From NCBI GenBank assembly GCA_000507305.1, contig DF239847.1, forward strand, positions 62,001 to 126,000: a DNA stretch of 64,000 nt. The letters run 5' to 3'. The notes beneath the pieces are model-generated. The model saw only the letters and a list, made by a program, of their open reading frames with translations, was not told the DNA's origin and ran no database searches. Origin of the DNA: Breviolum minutum Mf 1.05b.01 (lineage: Eukaryota > Sar > Dinophyceae > Suessiales > Symbiodiniaceae). The stretch's first letter is position 1. Every line of letters starts with the position of its first letter. This document shows, one piece after another, positions 22,286 to 35,017 of the stretch. A program made the position numbers and the translations under genes.

Positions 22286-24088
22286 TCACCTACTATGCAG
22301 TTTGTGCAACCTCTTTTTGAAACATCCCCAAGATGGCGAAATCTCAAATGCTGTCTCAGCTGAGGTATCACCTCATCAAGAAGATGAATCATATCCGTTC
22401 CTTGACCACACGGTGAAAACAAGGGTTGTTGTGCCGGAAAGCCCCAAGCAGCTGGGTGGTTTCAAACGTAAATATACGTATAGATTATATATTTACAAAA
22501 TTTCCCCAGATTCTCATTGTGACTAATCTAAAGCACCAAGCGCCACCGATGACAGTGGCTACCTTGTGTCACGCTTGAACATGTATCACGCTTGCCTTAC
22601 ATCTCTGAGTAGATGGATAGAACCTCGAGCCGCTAGTCCATATTCCAGATCTAGTATGATCTGTAATTAGAGATACATTAACATCCCTTTGGAAGATATG
22701 ATGTTGGGATGTTTCTGTAGTTGATCCATTTGTGCATTTAATGAATACATGAACACGTAGTTTAAACTCCATTCTCAGCATCAGTTTCCTGTTTCTGACA
22801 GTCCAATACCAAACAGAACCGATGTATGGTCCAGGCAAGCACATTCAATGTCAAAACAACACGGAAAACTACTTCAAGTTTTTCAGTCGAATATATCATG
22901 TAGTCAACTCAAGTCTCACAACAAACACATGACAAGGCACAAGCAACATCCAGGACCATCTTTGAATGAGAATACTATGTGTGCACCGATTGGATGGTGC
23001 TCTTGAATTTACTCTCAATATGTTTGAGCCTCTAGATTTACTTGGTGTGACATCATTTTTTGGAAATTCCCAGGTTACACACATGTATCAACCCAGCTAA
23101 CAGCAGTGGCACGTAAGAGCACCAGAAAAATCATAAAAGCTTCCTAGTGGTCACAACTACTGGGTGGGGCAGCATCTCAACATCACTTCTTCGCCATTTC
23201 GATGCCTCCTTTTTTTTTGCCAAAAGCTTGTTGGCTTGAGATGATAAGGTCATGAGTATGGCTTGCACTCGAAAAGCATGACCATCCCTGAGCTCTTGTG
23301 CCAAGAGCAGGCTTGATAAGGGTCGGTGGCCGCTTAGAGATGACCATGATCCCTCAATGGTTAGGTGGTTATGGTTGGTTGGAAATCAAACTTCTTGAGG
23401 TCCGAAAAAAAAAAACAACCATTATGACATGTACCCTTTAACTTCATGGAGATTTTTTCCAATTTCACTCTTGAATCTTTTTCACCAGGGCTCCTAAAAG
23501 CACCTAAAAAGCACAAAAAAAAAGTCATCAACAGAAGAGATCCATCTATTCTTCGTTGTCTCTGGTTTTATCCCCATATCAACCTTTGAGAAGTTGACAC
23601 CTGCCTCCGGAGGAGAAGTGTGGTTCCGTTGGGCGCCACAGATGGGTCAATTCACTGGAAGGGCTTTTTTTTGGGATGAAGAACTTGATGTTGGAGGAAA
23701 AATGGACCCAACATTTTGCAGATTGTACAAGTACTTAGCCTTTTTTGTTGAGAATTGAAAAAATGGTGTGTCCGTAAATGGTGCGTATACAGTATACATA
23801 CATACTGTAAATATCATATATGTGATATGTGCATCGCAACTGCTGCGCTGGTTCAGCCATCATTGGTTTGATAGTTTGTATATGATATTTGTACCAAAAC
23901 ACATCTAAAGAAGGGATGCCAAGTAGTTGAATAGCATTTTGGCCTCCATGCTTTGCGAAATTTTTCATGTCTGTGGCAGGATCAGTTTGTATTCTATCGG
24001 GGACCCAAGGTCAGTGAGGACGCGCATGTCATGTTTTCCAGTCAGCGAATTTTGGTTGATGGGACAATGCTGCACACTGTTTTCAAAT

Positions 24089-24185
24089 CTACCCTCCTGG
24101 GAACTAACATATCCCATTTTAAAGGTACTTTTGAAGATGATTTTCCTATTCCCCAGCTGGGATACGTTAATTCCCTGGTGGGTAG
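24089..24185. repeat. palindromic MITE-like element, family B
   Basis: The left arm CTACCCTCCTGGGAACTAAC and the right arm GTTAATTCCCTGGTGGGTAG are complementary. The core contains TTGAAGATGATTTTCCT. Confidence 0.8.
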
Positions 24186-24554
24186 TTTAGTACTGCAGAG
24201 TTTTTTTGAGTTTGGAATTATTGTAGACAGGTTTTGGGAATGAGCTGATCGGCCTTGAGATTACTAAAAGACAAGCCCCTGACAAAGTTCCAAAAAGTCG
24301 GGGGATTCTTGTAATTTTAGGGGTGTGAAGGTCTTACAACTGAAGTGTTCTAGTCATCTTTTTTTGTTTGTTTGTTTGTTTTCGGTGCTTTGTGTTGGTG
24401 AACATCAGAATTCGTGCAGATCGTCTTCAAATTTGTTTGCAACATGTGAAAATGGAGACCGGTTTCTGTTTTGAGTTTTTGGGGTTTGTATTGAAGCAGG
24501 GTTTGAACATTGACTTATTCATTTGTTGACTTGTAACGTCATCAGAAAACACTG

Positions 24555-24674
24555 ATACTGTTGATGGAAGAAATCCTGCACCACCTGTCACCTGGGATGA
24601 ACAGAACTTTGCAAATAATCGGATAATCTACCTATCAACTGGTGCAGTATTTCTTCTGTCAAGAATATTTACAG
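24555..24674. repeat. diverged family C palindrome
   Basis: The left arm TACTGTTGATGGAAGAAATC is clear. The right arm carries extra bases between the GAAGAAAT segment and the end. Confidence 0.55.
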
Positions 24675-27600
24675 TGTTTCTTGAATGTATCAAACTTGAA
24701 TGATTCAGCAAATGATACATGCATGATACAGCCCTTGTAGCAAATGGAGCGGGTGACCATACATTTAATATACGTATTATCACGTATTAGATATGTATCT
24801 ATATGTGCAATATTTACAACAAGCAATATGATCTATATTGTCTTTATGATATTCAATCACATACACTGTATACTAGATCAATTCAACAACACACTTGCTA
24901 TCCACAAATACCAAGTACCCCTTGAACTACCCAAAGCCAGCCTTGTTCCAGACCCTAGGGTTGGTCCAATTTGCCAGGAGAGTGTATGGGTTTTTACCAA
25001 CAATCTGCCACAAACGACGGAAACGACGGTGACCTACTACGTGGGTCACTTGGCGAGACCTTGGATCATCCAGGAGACCAAGGATTTGATGACACCAACC
25101 AGGCAATAAACAATTTCTCCACAATGGCCAACTGATAGCCAAAGGATGACCATGGATGTCGGCCTGGCCGGCAGTCTTGACAACTGTTGTAGTTGTCCTT
25201 TTTGGAAGTCCAATTTTATAGCATGAAATAGGATCCGTACCTTCACTCACCAGGTCGCCGGTCATCTACTTTGGTGACGACCTCATACAACTGGACGACC
25301 TAAACCAATGGATTACGCTTTAATTGTTGGCATGATGTTGGTTCATGCGAGCAACTAATAAATGACTCTACGTTTTCTTGTAGTAAGCAGATCTCTTGAT
25401 ACCACGTCAACAAAACACAATTTGGCTAATTGTCGCATGGGGGTATCCACACAAAACTTAATGGGTCCAACAAGCTTTCGGATGCTTTCAGTATCTACAG
25501 TAGATCATGTACTTGCTCACGTTGAAGCAGAAACACTTTGATACTTAGATGTTTTACATAATCAAGAGACTTTGGATGTAAGAAAACAACACCTGCATTA
25601 TTCAACACACGTGCCATGTGGAACTTGTGTCTTTACTTCATTGATAACCTCAACTTTTACCGTTCTTTCGACAAAAGCACTGCACAAAAAACATTGACAC
25701 AACCTTCTGTTCCCAGTTAAATCTGGGCCGCCCCACGGTGCCCAGATTTGCCGGAGCCTCCACAGCATTACCATTGGCACAACATTTTTGACGACGAGCA
25801 GAACTGGAGGAGCAAAACTTTCAAAACATCTCCGAGTTTGGGACATTCTTGGAGTGGATAAGATGACAGTTCTTGGGAAGTTGGGGAAAATCATCAGTTG
25901 AGAAAAGCCTGCATTTGTAGATGAAGCCACTCGTTCTGGGGCTGAGAGGTGTACTGAAATAACTTAAACAGTAGCTCGCAGATGCAAGCTGTTGGTTGAG
26001 TGCTGAGTGTATGGATATTTGATTCATGTGTCATAGCTTTTGTGTGGACTTTGATATACACACATCTTGATATGTGTGTAGTAAACAATGGCTTTGGGAG
26101 CTGTCAGGAGAGATGATTGTGGCTTTGTGGGGACCAGCAACACCAAGCCGTTGATTTTGGTGCGCTGCGGGGCAAGGGAGTCATTCTCAACATACCTCGA
26201 TGTCAGTTTTTGAATGATGGACCCCCAACACACACACACACACACTAGAACAGGACATTTTAGGGTGGAAGCTACAATAGGATCATTGATGATCTTTGTA
26301 ATTATATCATTGTTGTTTTGCAAAGACCTCTTACTACTTACGGGTATTGCTAGTGGCTGTGAGATCCACACATTCAAGATTCTGGAGTACGAATCAAGAT
26401 ACCTGCAGTAGGCTAGACTCTCAGCAAGACAAACATGGCTTGGGTATATAAACAAACAATATGTGTATAATTCATTATAATTCTATGTATACATATATAT
26501 ATATCATATGGAATATATATATATATATCATATTTCAATCAAAAACACATGAATTCTCCATGGTTTTCTGGACTTCCTAATGGCTGAACCAAACTTTCCA
26601 TAAAAACACCCTTTGAAATTCAGATCCTCCATGAGATGTCAAGATCTTTGAATTGGAAGATTCAAATTCTGGACAGGCCTTTGAAGCCATGTGGGCAGGT
26701 TCGTAAGCCGGCATGGCATACTCTATAAAGGACGATGTTATGCAAATTCCCTTGGCTCTTCACTAATACATAGAAGATACATAAATATATATATATATAT
26801 TATGTATATATATATATGTATTTAGTATATATATAATCCGATCCTACATCTTGGGGATTTACCATCACATCCAGAATCTCCTGTGATCTCTCACCTACAA
26901 AAACTTACAGTAAATCATAGTGTCACTACCCGTGCTTCAGGTGTTGAAACATGGCAACAAGCAGCACGACAAGAAGCGGCATGAAAGCCAGCAGACGGCC
27001 TGAGCCTGGCGTAGGATTTGGTGCCATGGATCGAAAATCGGTTGTTCCAATGGTCGCAAGCAGAAACACGTTGACGTTCACATCCAACATAGGGAAGATC
27101 AGTTTGAAAAGGGAACGTTCAACTATCAGGTAGACTTCCTTTTGTTGGGTGGTTCTCCTATTGAGGCTCATTTTGAGATACAGGACCAACTATACGTACT
27201 GGTAGGATATTTGGTGACATTTGGGGACCATTGCCCTCGGAACTTCCCTCAGAGCTTCCCTTTTGGCCTTCTTTGTAGATTTTATAGGGTTTCTCGGTTG
27301 GGGAAATGAAATGACGATGAAGGGGGCCTTACGAAACACCCGGCCCAGAAAGTCCAATGTCTCAGGACTGAGGGAATGTTTAAGGAAAGAAAACATGTGT
27401 TTGCTGAAGGTTTTTTGGATGTCCACAAACGTTTTTGGCGTCACGGTGTCTTGAACTTTCCTGGTGGGTCAATGGCCAATGAACACGTGAAAGGCAGGAC
27501 AATCAGGCGAGATTTGGAAAGGTTTTGGCATGGCCCCAAACGGTACCCCTGTGCTCCATGTACTGAACTGTATAGAAAACTTCCTGCATTGCCCATTGAA

Positions 27601-29717
27601 GCCAATTGTTCAATCCAATGTAATGTAGGTGAATATTAATTATTAATATCGCATACATGAAGCATTATATCAGTGATGGTATATATATGTGAAGATACTG
27701 ATTGAAATTATAGACTATAGACTATTGAACAGCTGTATAATAGGACCTCCTTGATAATTAGTTTATATCATATATTTCTGCGACATCTTGCTTGCTGGCA
27801 AGCAGCTCTAAATGTGGCCACGATTTTGTCCAATGAACAGCTGTCCGTTTTTGTTGTGTGAGGTGATTCCACGTAAATGTCAGCAGATTTATCTACTTTA
27901 TATATAGCTCTGGATAGGGAAATTGATATCATGAGATATCTTCTCATAGAAGGAGTCTTGTGGGGGATTCGCTCCTCAGAATTCCGCTTGGAGACACATG
28001 TGGACGTTTGTAGGATGTTCACATGAAAAAACATGGAACGATGTGAGGGATTTCCAATTGATGAACATGTCTCTGACCTAATCCCAGTAGAACTTCCAGC
28101 AGAAAGAATTGTGCATTCATGGTTTTCGGGCCATCATTCTGCATTGACTAATGATGATTAATGTGTAGTATTCTCTAATGACATAGAATTAGAATATAAA
28201 ACATATTGTATACTGTGATATGAATGCCGATCCCCCATTATAGGGACAATATGAAAGCGGCCACTCTCGAAATCCCTGTCCATTTTTCGCATTTCTTTTC
28301 GTCCCTTGGCGCTGTTTTTCATGATCTGATCTTCAGGACAAAACAAATCAACACATGCAACATGGATCTACTGGGACCAGTCAAGCAACCAACCCGCTGA
28401 CCGAAAGCGCCCGAATCAAAACGTGATTTTTTGAAGGATCCAGGAATCGCGCAAAGTCGCATGCCTGGCATGTCAGCTATCGCATGCGATAAGCTCCAGA
28501 TGATGTTTGAAGTGTTGGGAATGTCCATGGAATGGTGAAAGTTGAAGTTGAGCATTTTCAGTTGGAGAAGTTGTTCCCTTTGATTTTTCTGTAAAGATGG
28601 AGATACCCTTGGAATGTTTATCTGAGGTATCGAGATTGATCAGGTTTGAATTGCATTCTGGTCTTGGAGAAGTGGTTTAGAATTGCACGCCGTATCGCAT
28701 CTATTGCCCTTCAATGGACACCTATGGACAATGGACACCCCTAAGCCATGAGAGGTTGTTTCTTCGCGCAAAAGTCGCAGGATGTTTTAATGACATCTCT
28801 TGATAGCTTTTGACTAAAAGATCAGCGGCGCTTGGCCATCAGAAATGATGGCTGCCACCTTTTTGTGGATCGACTCATTTGGTTGATTGGGAAGTTGGAA
28901 GTCTGTGCCAAGGAGACAACCAACTATGGTCGTTTATGCTGGTCCTTTGTTACTTCAGTTACTATGAGTACAATTGAATATGTCCTTTTGGAATCCCTAA
29001 CAGGAATGGGACAACAAGAAGCCCCTATGATGTACATATATTTAAACTTATTTAAAGAGTTGATAAAATGCCATACATCCCAAAGTTGAATGTGGTACAT
29101 CCCCATAGTTGCCATAGTAACTAGTAGCAGAGGCTGACAATGCTAATGTGATGCCAACTGGACACTACAATGAAGGCCCAACATACACTCCAAGATTCCG
29201 GTCGAAGAGTTTCACCATAAAACATCACCGGGTTGTATTAATTAATGGGATTTGTTTAAGCTTCGTTTTTCCGGAATCGGGAAGTTTGGGGACCATGTCC
29301 TAAAGACATTGGATTCTAATTGAGAAAAAAGGGTCCACCATTTCCATATTTCCAATAGTTTCAACCTCCTGGTATCCAATGAAACATTTCTGGAGACCTT
29401 GGCATCAGGATTTGAACAATCCGAGGTGTAAAACGATGGAAGAAGGTTGATGACAAAACATCCTTGGACATTTGTAATATGCATATGGAAATATATATAT
29501 ATATGTATATGAGATATACCTGTAACCCAAATGACCCTTGTTTGATTAGAAAAGACTTTGTTTTGGAGGGATCAACCACCAAAATAGAGGACAAACAGAT
29601 TCCAGGTGTATATATACAATATATATGGTAGTTAAACACAATATACTTGACAACACAAAAGTGGGCTTATTCGAGCATATTTTTTGGGAACAAACATCCT
29701 ATACGTTGTTTTCTCAG

Positions 29718-29836
29718 GGATCCTATTGCACACAAATTCCTTGCTTTGTCACGCCAGGAGACGCAGGTCCATGGAAGATCGCAGGCGGCCCGATCGCAGT
29801 GGACCAAGGAGCAGATTGATGATTTGCTTCAAAAAG
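29718..29836 (+). CDS. candidate exon, unknown protein
   Basis: The acceptor is GTTGTTTTCTCAG at 29717. The donor is GTGGGAAG at 29837. Between them an uninterrupted frame reads DPIAHKFLALSRQETQVHGR followed by SQAARSQWTKEQIDDLLQK. It is rich in charged and Gln residues typical of a soluble helical protein, and it contains many CAG/GCC/CGA codons unlike the AT-rich surroundings. I cannot name the family. A palindromic element of family E begins about 14 bp after the exon. No partner exon was identified. Confidence 0.55.
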
Positions 29837-29849
29837 GTGGGAAGATGAT

Positions 29850-29962
29850 TTGGATGTTTCCGAAAATAGTGGGTTTTCCACCCAAATCATCCATTTTGAT
29901 AGGGTTTTCTATTATAAACCATCCATTTTGGGGTACCCCTATTTTTGGAAACACCCATTTTA
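29850..29962. repeat. palindromic MITE-like element, family E
   Basis: The left arm TGGATGTTTCCGAAAATAGT and the right arm CTATTTTTGGAAACACCCAT are complementary. The inner arms contain CCAAATCATCCATTTTGAT and its partner. Confidence 0.85.
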
Positions 29963-31287
29963 ATGCAAAGAACCATTAGAAGAGCTTGACGCTTGAAAGG
30001 ATTCGAGATTCGTTGGAACATTTGGATGAGGGAGAACGTTTTTTGTGTAGCTTTTGCGAGTATTTTCAGTGGTACATCACTTTACTTTTCATCACCAAAT
30101 CATTGATTTGATCGCATTTTATTGCTAAGTCTCCAAGAGGAACATGTATTTTTTGGGCCAACCCGTGGCTTTGGAAACACTCAAAGGGGTCTCGGGATCT
30201 GGACCTTAAGGAAGATCATCAAATTTGTTACACATGTTTAAGGTGAACTTATATATCAAGGTATGGAACGTCACAAAATACATATATACATACATCATAT
30301 ATGTGTGTAAATATATCTAAATATATCTAAATATCAACCAAACTTACAAGTTTCTTGTTGTTTTTTTTGGTGGGGGGGGGAGAACTCCTCCACAATACCT
30401 TCGTTGGTAGGTTGGTAGCCGCACTTGCAGCTTGGAACTTTTTCTGGGGGTGAATCCTAGAAGGGAACTTACCCCCAATGGTTGGCCTGCAGGGGATTGC
30501 TTGGAAATTTCCTCGTTTTATAGATTTTTATATAGGTGTGAGTCTTCAAAATTGATAAGCTCAATTGAAAGGTGTCAAAAATCATTTCATATCAAATTTC
30601 TATAATTGTAATTGTATTCCTATCATTTCTGTTGGAGATTTGAAGGGATCCACATTTGGATTGTGGTAACTTTTTCTCTCTTATCGATAGGCAATTGTCC
30701 GATTCCAAATTTCGTTCGCTGAATGTGCGATTCCGGGTCCATCAGCATGATTCACCATGATGTGTCGTGCACATTGCCTTGTAGTTATGTGGTTGGTGGG
30801 TGTAGATGCCGTACCTAGCTCCAACCGATGCCACGGAAGGATGGACTCGATGGGTAGCCCTGGTAACCATGGCATCTCCGGGGGGCACTTCGCACCCAGG
30901 CACCTGGGATACCACCTGGCAGGATACCCCCTTTCCGCAAGGTGGGACCTCAAACCACCTGTTGGTAGTTTTACTATAGAGGAAGAATATTCCAGTATCT
31001 CTCAAAATTGACACTCTTCCAGAAATTGGAGGGTTTTAGTAAACTATGAAAAAATACATCACCAATGATGCCTGAATTTCCATCTCTTCCCACTAATCAT
31101 GAAAAGTGAGTCTGGAGTTGTTTTGGTTGAATCCTTGTTGGTCCATCAGTCATTACTGAAAGGTAGAGAATAGCGATAATTTCACTGCACTGCCATGAAC
31201 AAGTTTTGAAAATGGAGGCTTGCTACAGATCATATAGAATAGACTAGCTACAAAACAAGATCACAGCTCGATATTGAGTCTGAGTCC

Positions 31288-31392
31288 CTCATCTTCCAGT
31301 TCCCTATACATTTGGAACCTGTTGCTCCCAGTTGTCAATATCTCAGGTAACTAGACCCATGGTTCCAAATATATAGGGAACTGGAAGATGAG
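31288..31392. repeat. single-copy 105 bp hairpin with 32 bp arms
   Basis: The arms at 31288-31319 and 31361-31392 match at 31 of 32 positions (CTCATCTTCCAGTTCCCTAT on the left). The core is 41 bp. I saw no second copy in this window. Confidence 0.85.
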
Positions 31393-32195
31393 TGAGTTGT
31401 AACATAGGTTTTGAAGAGTTTGAAACCTCTAGCAATGGCAGGGCAGCACCTGTTATATCGCTGCAATCCGCCGATAGGGTATCATGATTCAGGTCAGTTC
31501 ACAGGCTTGAACAGTTTCCACACAGAACGAAACTTTGTAAGACGATTCCCAAAGTAGATGGCGTCTTGGTGAAGAAGGAAGGGCAGAAAAGCTTGATGTT
31601 TATCGATGGAATTGCAACGACGACATGTTCAAACGGTACACTATTGAGCTATTCCCGGATGCATCCTGATATAAACAGGGTGAAACAATGCTAGACCTGA
31701 CATTTCGGGCATGTTTTTTTTGGTCTTGGGGGAATATCAGATCTGGGCTGACTATAGCAGCATCATCGGAACCCATAAAACGTTGGATGGATATCTTCTC
31801 AGGTTTGCCTTTGATCAAGGTTGGTGAACGACAATGTTTCAGGTTGGTCAATGAAGGCTTGTTGGGAGTTTCAAGTAACTGCTTCCACTCTTTTCGAGGA
31901 TGGTGGAAATTATGTTGCACTACTATTTGTGTTTACCACCCCAAGATCGAACTATATATACTCATTTTTTGTGGGATTTCCATACATACATATAATATAT
32001 ATATATATACACTAGCAAGTGCACATACGTTTTAATCTCATTTTCTCGAGCCTTGTGGCAACAACGGACTCGAGGCCAAACTCAACACGATCACCTTGTG
32101 GTGTTGGATGCTCAGACATCTCAGCAGCAACACGAGCCAAGAAGGATAACACTTTGGTTTTCGTGTGGTAAACAAAAGCGCCAACAAATTCCTAT

Positions 32196-32302
32196 CCCAT
32201 ACCATCCATGGGACTGGGATGGACTGGGTATATTTACCTACATTTAGTTGATTTTTTTAAAGTAAATGTAGGTAAATCTACCAGTCACATGCACCCTATG
32301 GG
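32196..32302. repeat. palindromic element, family F
   Basis: The inner arms GTATATTTACCTACATTTA and TAAATGTAGGTAAATCTAC are complementary. The outer ends carry CCCATACC / CCCTATGGG. Confidence 0.65.
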
Positions 32303-33035
32303 TACGTTTTTTGGGGGATGGCTTAGGATCCGATCCTGAAATCTTCCAAAATTGACCTGAACACTTCAGGTTTAGGAATTCCTGCAAGTAGCCAAGGGTA
32401 CTAGTTTGTTAGGCAACCATTGCCGGCTTTCCAGATACGTATGTATATATATATATATGTATGCTTATATATATAAAGACACCTAAATAGTTACAAATAT
32501 GTATCTACATGTATCCACCATCCTTGCCATACGTTTCAACGTCGGACATATGTATATTCATTTATCTCTATATCTGATACAGTGACCCGAGGCATAGACC
32601 TGGTACAGTGACGCAACGGTGAATGCTGCATTGCCAGTCCTGTGCCAGACAGCATGGTGCCTTCAAGAGCCACCTACTAATAGTTTGAATATCAGGAGAC
32701 CATCGTATGTAAACTGTGTAAGGAGGCAGGTATTAGGTATGAAAGATTATGAAGCTATGAAGCTATATATATAATTATATAGTTTGAAGGTAATGTTTGT
32801 TTTTGAAACTGTGATTTCCTTTTTTTGGTCATGGATTGGATTTGTCCCAGGGTGTGTGTGGCAATGGCAGGTGTTTGATAATCCCAAGAATGAGGATGTT
32901 GCTAGCTTTTCTGAGACTTAGGATATAGCCTCCCTGCTTTGCTCTTGATAACGTGCATTTTGTCAATTCCTCCTGGCATCATATGGTCATAGGGATGTAT
33001 ATACTTTTGCTGGACACCATTTTAGGTTGGTGATT

Positions 33036-33134
33036 TACCCTCCAGAGGGAACTAACATATCCCACCAGGCAAATAGGAAAATAATCGACTCAAAAGTGCC
33101 TTGGGAAAAGGATATGATAGTTCCCAGTACACCC
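33036..33134. repeat. palindromic MITE-like element, family B
   Basis: GGGAACTAACATATCC on the left and GGATATGATAGTTCCC on the right, with a TACCCTCC start. Confidence 0.7.
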
Positions 33135-33546
33135 ACGACGTAAGTGCATCAACAGATACCACAACTTCGATGAAGTTGAAAGATGTGACTATGCGCGGAA
33201 TGCACACAGTTTTTTTTTGAATCGCTCAGTGTTCTTGACATATTCCATGGGGCGGAAATTGTAAAATTGGCTTTATATAACATACACATATTAACTACAT
33301 GCGTTTGTACATTGCAAGGTATGCAACCCACGCAGTTTTTGAAGGTTGAGCTTCACCAAAACTCATTTTAAAACCCCGAAATTGTATGTCTCAAGTCTCA
33401 AGATCCCATAAATTTGTGTCCCTGATGCGTTTGACCATTCGAATCTTTCCGTTTGTGGTAGGATTCGATGGCATCATGGGGTTTCTTTTTTTGGGTGTTG
33501 CGTTGATAGGATCAAGATATCTGACTTAAAAAACCATTCATCCTTG

Positions 33547-33621
33547 CCCATAGGATGCACGTATGGTATATTTATATAACTACAGTTACCATCAACATCA
33601 ACTATACATGGATCCTATGTG
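33547..33621. repeat. short palindromic element, family F
   Basis: It starts CCCATAGGATGCACG and ends CATGGATCCTATGTG. The core includes ATGGTATATTTATA. Confidence 0.55.
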
Positions 33622-34937
33622 TTGCTGATCCACGTGGAGTTTTTGGTCGCAGTTTTTCAACAGTTGACCTGGTCAAAGCGTGGGCCCCGTGCTGCCATTG
33701 GCACTCTTGGCGCATTGCATTACCCAGAAAACGGGTGTTCGCCAAGAGTTATCCAATCGTCACCTGTCAAAATTGATCTCATGTTTGGCTTTTGATCCAT
33801 CTTTTTAATTATTTGGATTCTTTTCTGAAGTGGACAATTTCATGCAAAGAAGGACCAGTGCAGAGAAGAAGATATTGAATCTTGTATGTATGTTCCTGTA
33901 TGTACTGAAACGATACATGCACCCTAATGGCATATCAAAAAGCACTCTTGTTAAATTGCGACGAAACACCTTACAGGAATTCACATCATTCCCAGCAAAT
34001 GTTGTTTTTTCAGTTCCATCTCCTTTCTTTAAAAAAAAAACTTTCATTTGGTTTTGGTGATGATTTGTGAAAGTTTGGTGCCACGCGCCAATCCCAAATT
34101 CCTCAGCTGGTGAATCGGCGTGGCGCCTCCGAAAAGAGTCAAGCTGCTAAGGATTGATTAGTAGTGATGTTCTTTTTGTTTCATGTTGACCTTATTGTTT
34201 ATACAACTGACTCATTTAGTAATGTGTATGTACATATATGTAAAGATACATTTGTATCTCTCTATGTTTTTGAACATTTTCGTATATATTCATATTTACA
34301 TACCGCCATACTATATATATATATATATCTCATTCTAAGCCGTTGGGAGATGTAGTTGCAGTTGATGCTTTCTCAGTCAAGTCCCTTCATTGCACCCCTT
34401 CACCAACCCATCGCCCAATAGCCCTCGCAAAGACACCAAGCTGGTTGTTGCCCGCCGAAACCAAGCTGCTTGCATGTACAAAAAGGACCTAAAGACTAAC
34501 TTCTGTTTCATTGTCATTTGAGAGTTAAAAAAGAGCTGCTGATGAATGATGATTTTGGTTGGAACCCGTGGGCATCAATCGATGAGGATTCCTTCTTAAA
34601 GTCGCTCTTAGGGTTACAGCGCTCTTTTCACATCCCATGTGGTTAGCCGGATTTTCTGAAAAATCAACAGTATGGATTTCTGTGTTACAAGTGAATGTTG
34701 AAAGATTCCTTAAGTCTGAGTCTTGGCCAGTCCTGGCTAGCGGCTAGCATAGTCATTAAGGTTGGCAAAGCCTTTGTTCCTTGGTGAGAGATCTACAGGG
34801 ATGAGTGTCTCCCGGTTTGCGAATACATATCTACTGTTTATATTATATTTATAGATAAATCATATATCTACACAAATCTACATGTATATATGGACATAGT
34901 ATTCAACTCGGGTATATCCGTGTCCACTCACTAACAG

Positions 34938-35017
34938 TCCTCATCTTCAATTGTTTATCCCTCTTGAAATGGCCACTACTGTACGAAATAGGGTTGGTCC
35001 AGGCAGTTACAATCTAT
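34938..35017 (+). CDS. CWC-repeat gene 1 exon: GPGSYNLC box
   Basis: After CTCACTAACAG (AG at 34936-34937) the frame reads QLFIPLEMATTVRNRVGPGS then YNL, with a final T before the donor GTTTTC at 35018. If the next exon begins with GC or GT then TGG TGC, it would complete Cys and give SYNLCWC, the signature of the module. This is the same phase 1 break seen at 55677. The partner exon was not found. Confidence 0.55.

Larger units (their letters stand above)
19685..29717. other. ~10 kb repeat-rich stretch without a recognised gene
   Basis: It contains palindromic elements at 22181, 24089 and 24555, an ACCAT pentamer array at 21258 and several (TA)n tracts, for example near 26490-26530 and 26785-26835. 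Open stretches exist (22310-22470, 23585-23755, 24890-25110, 26950-27130, 27376-27636), but none shows a family motif with consistent splice sites. Confidence 0.35.
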
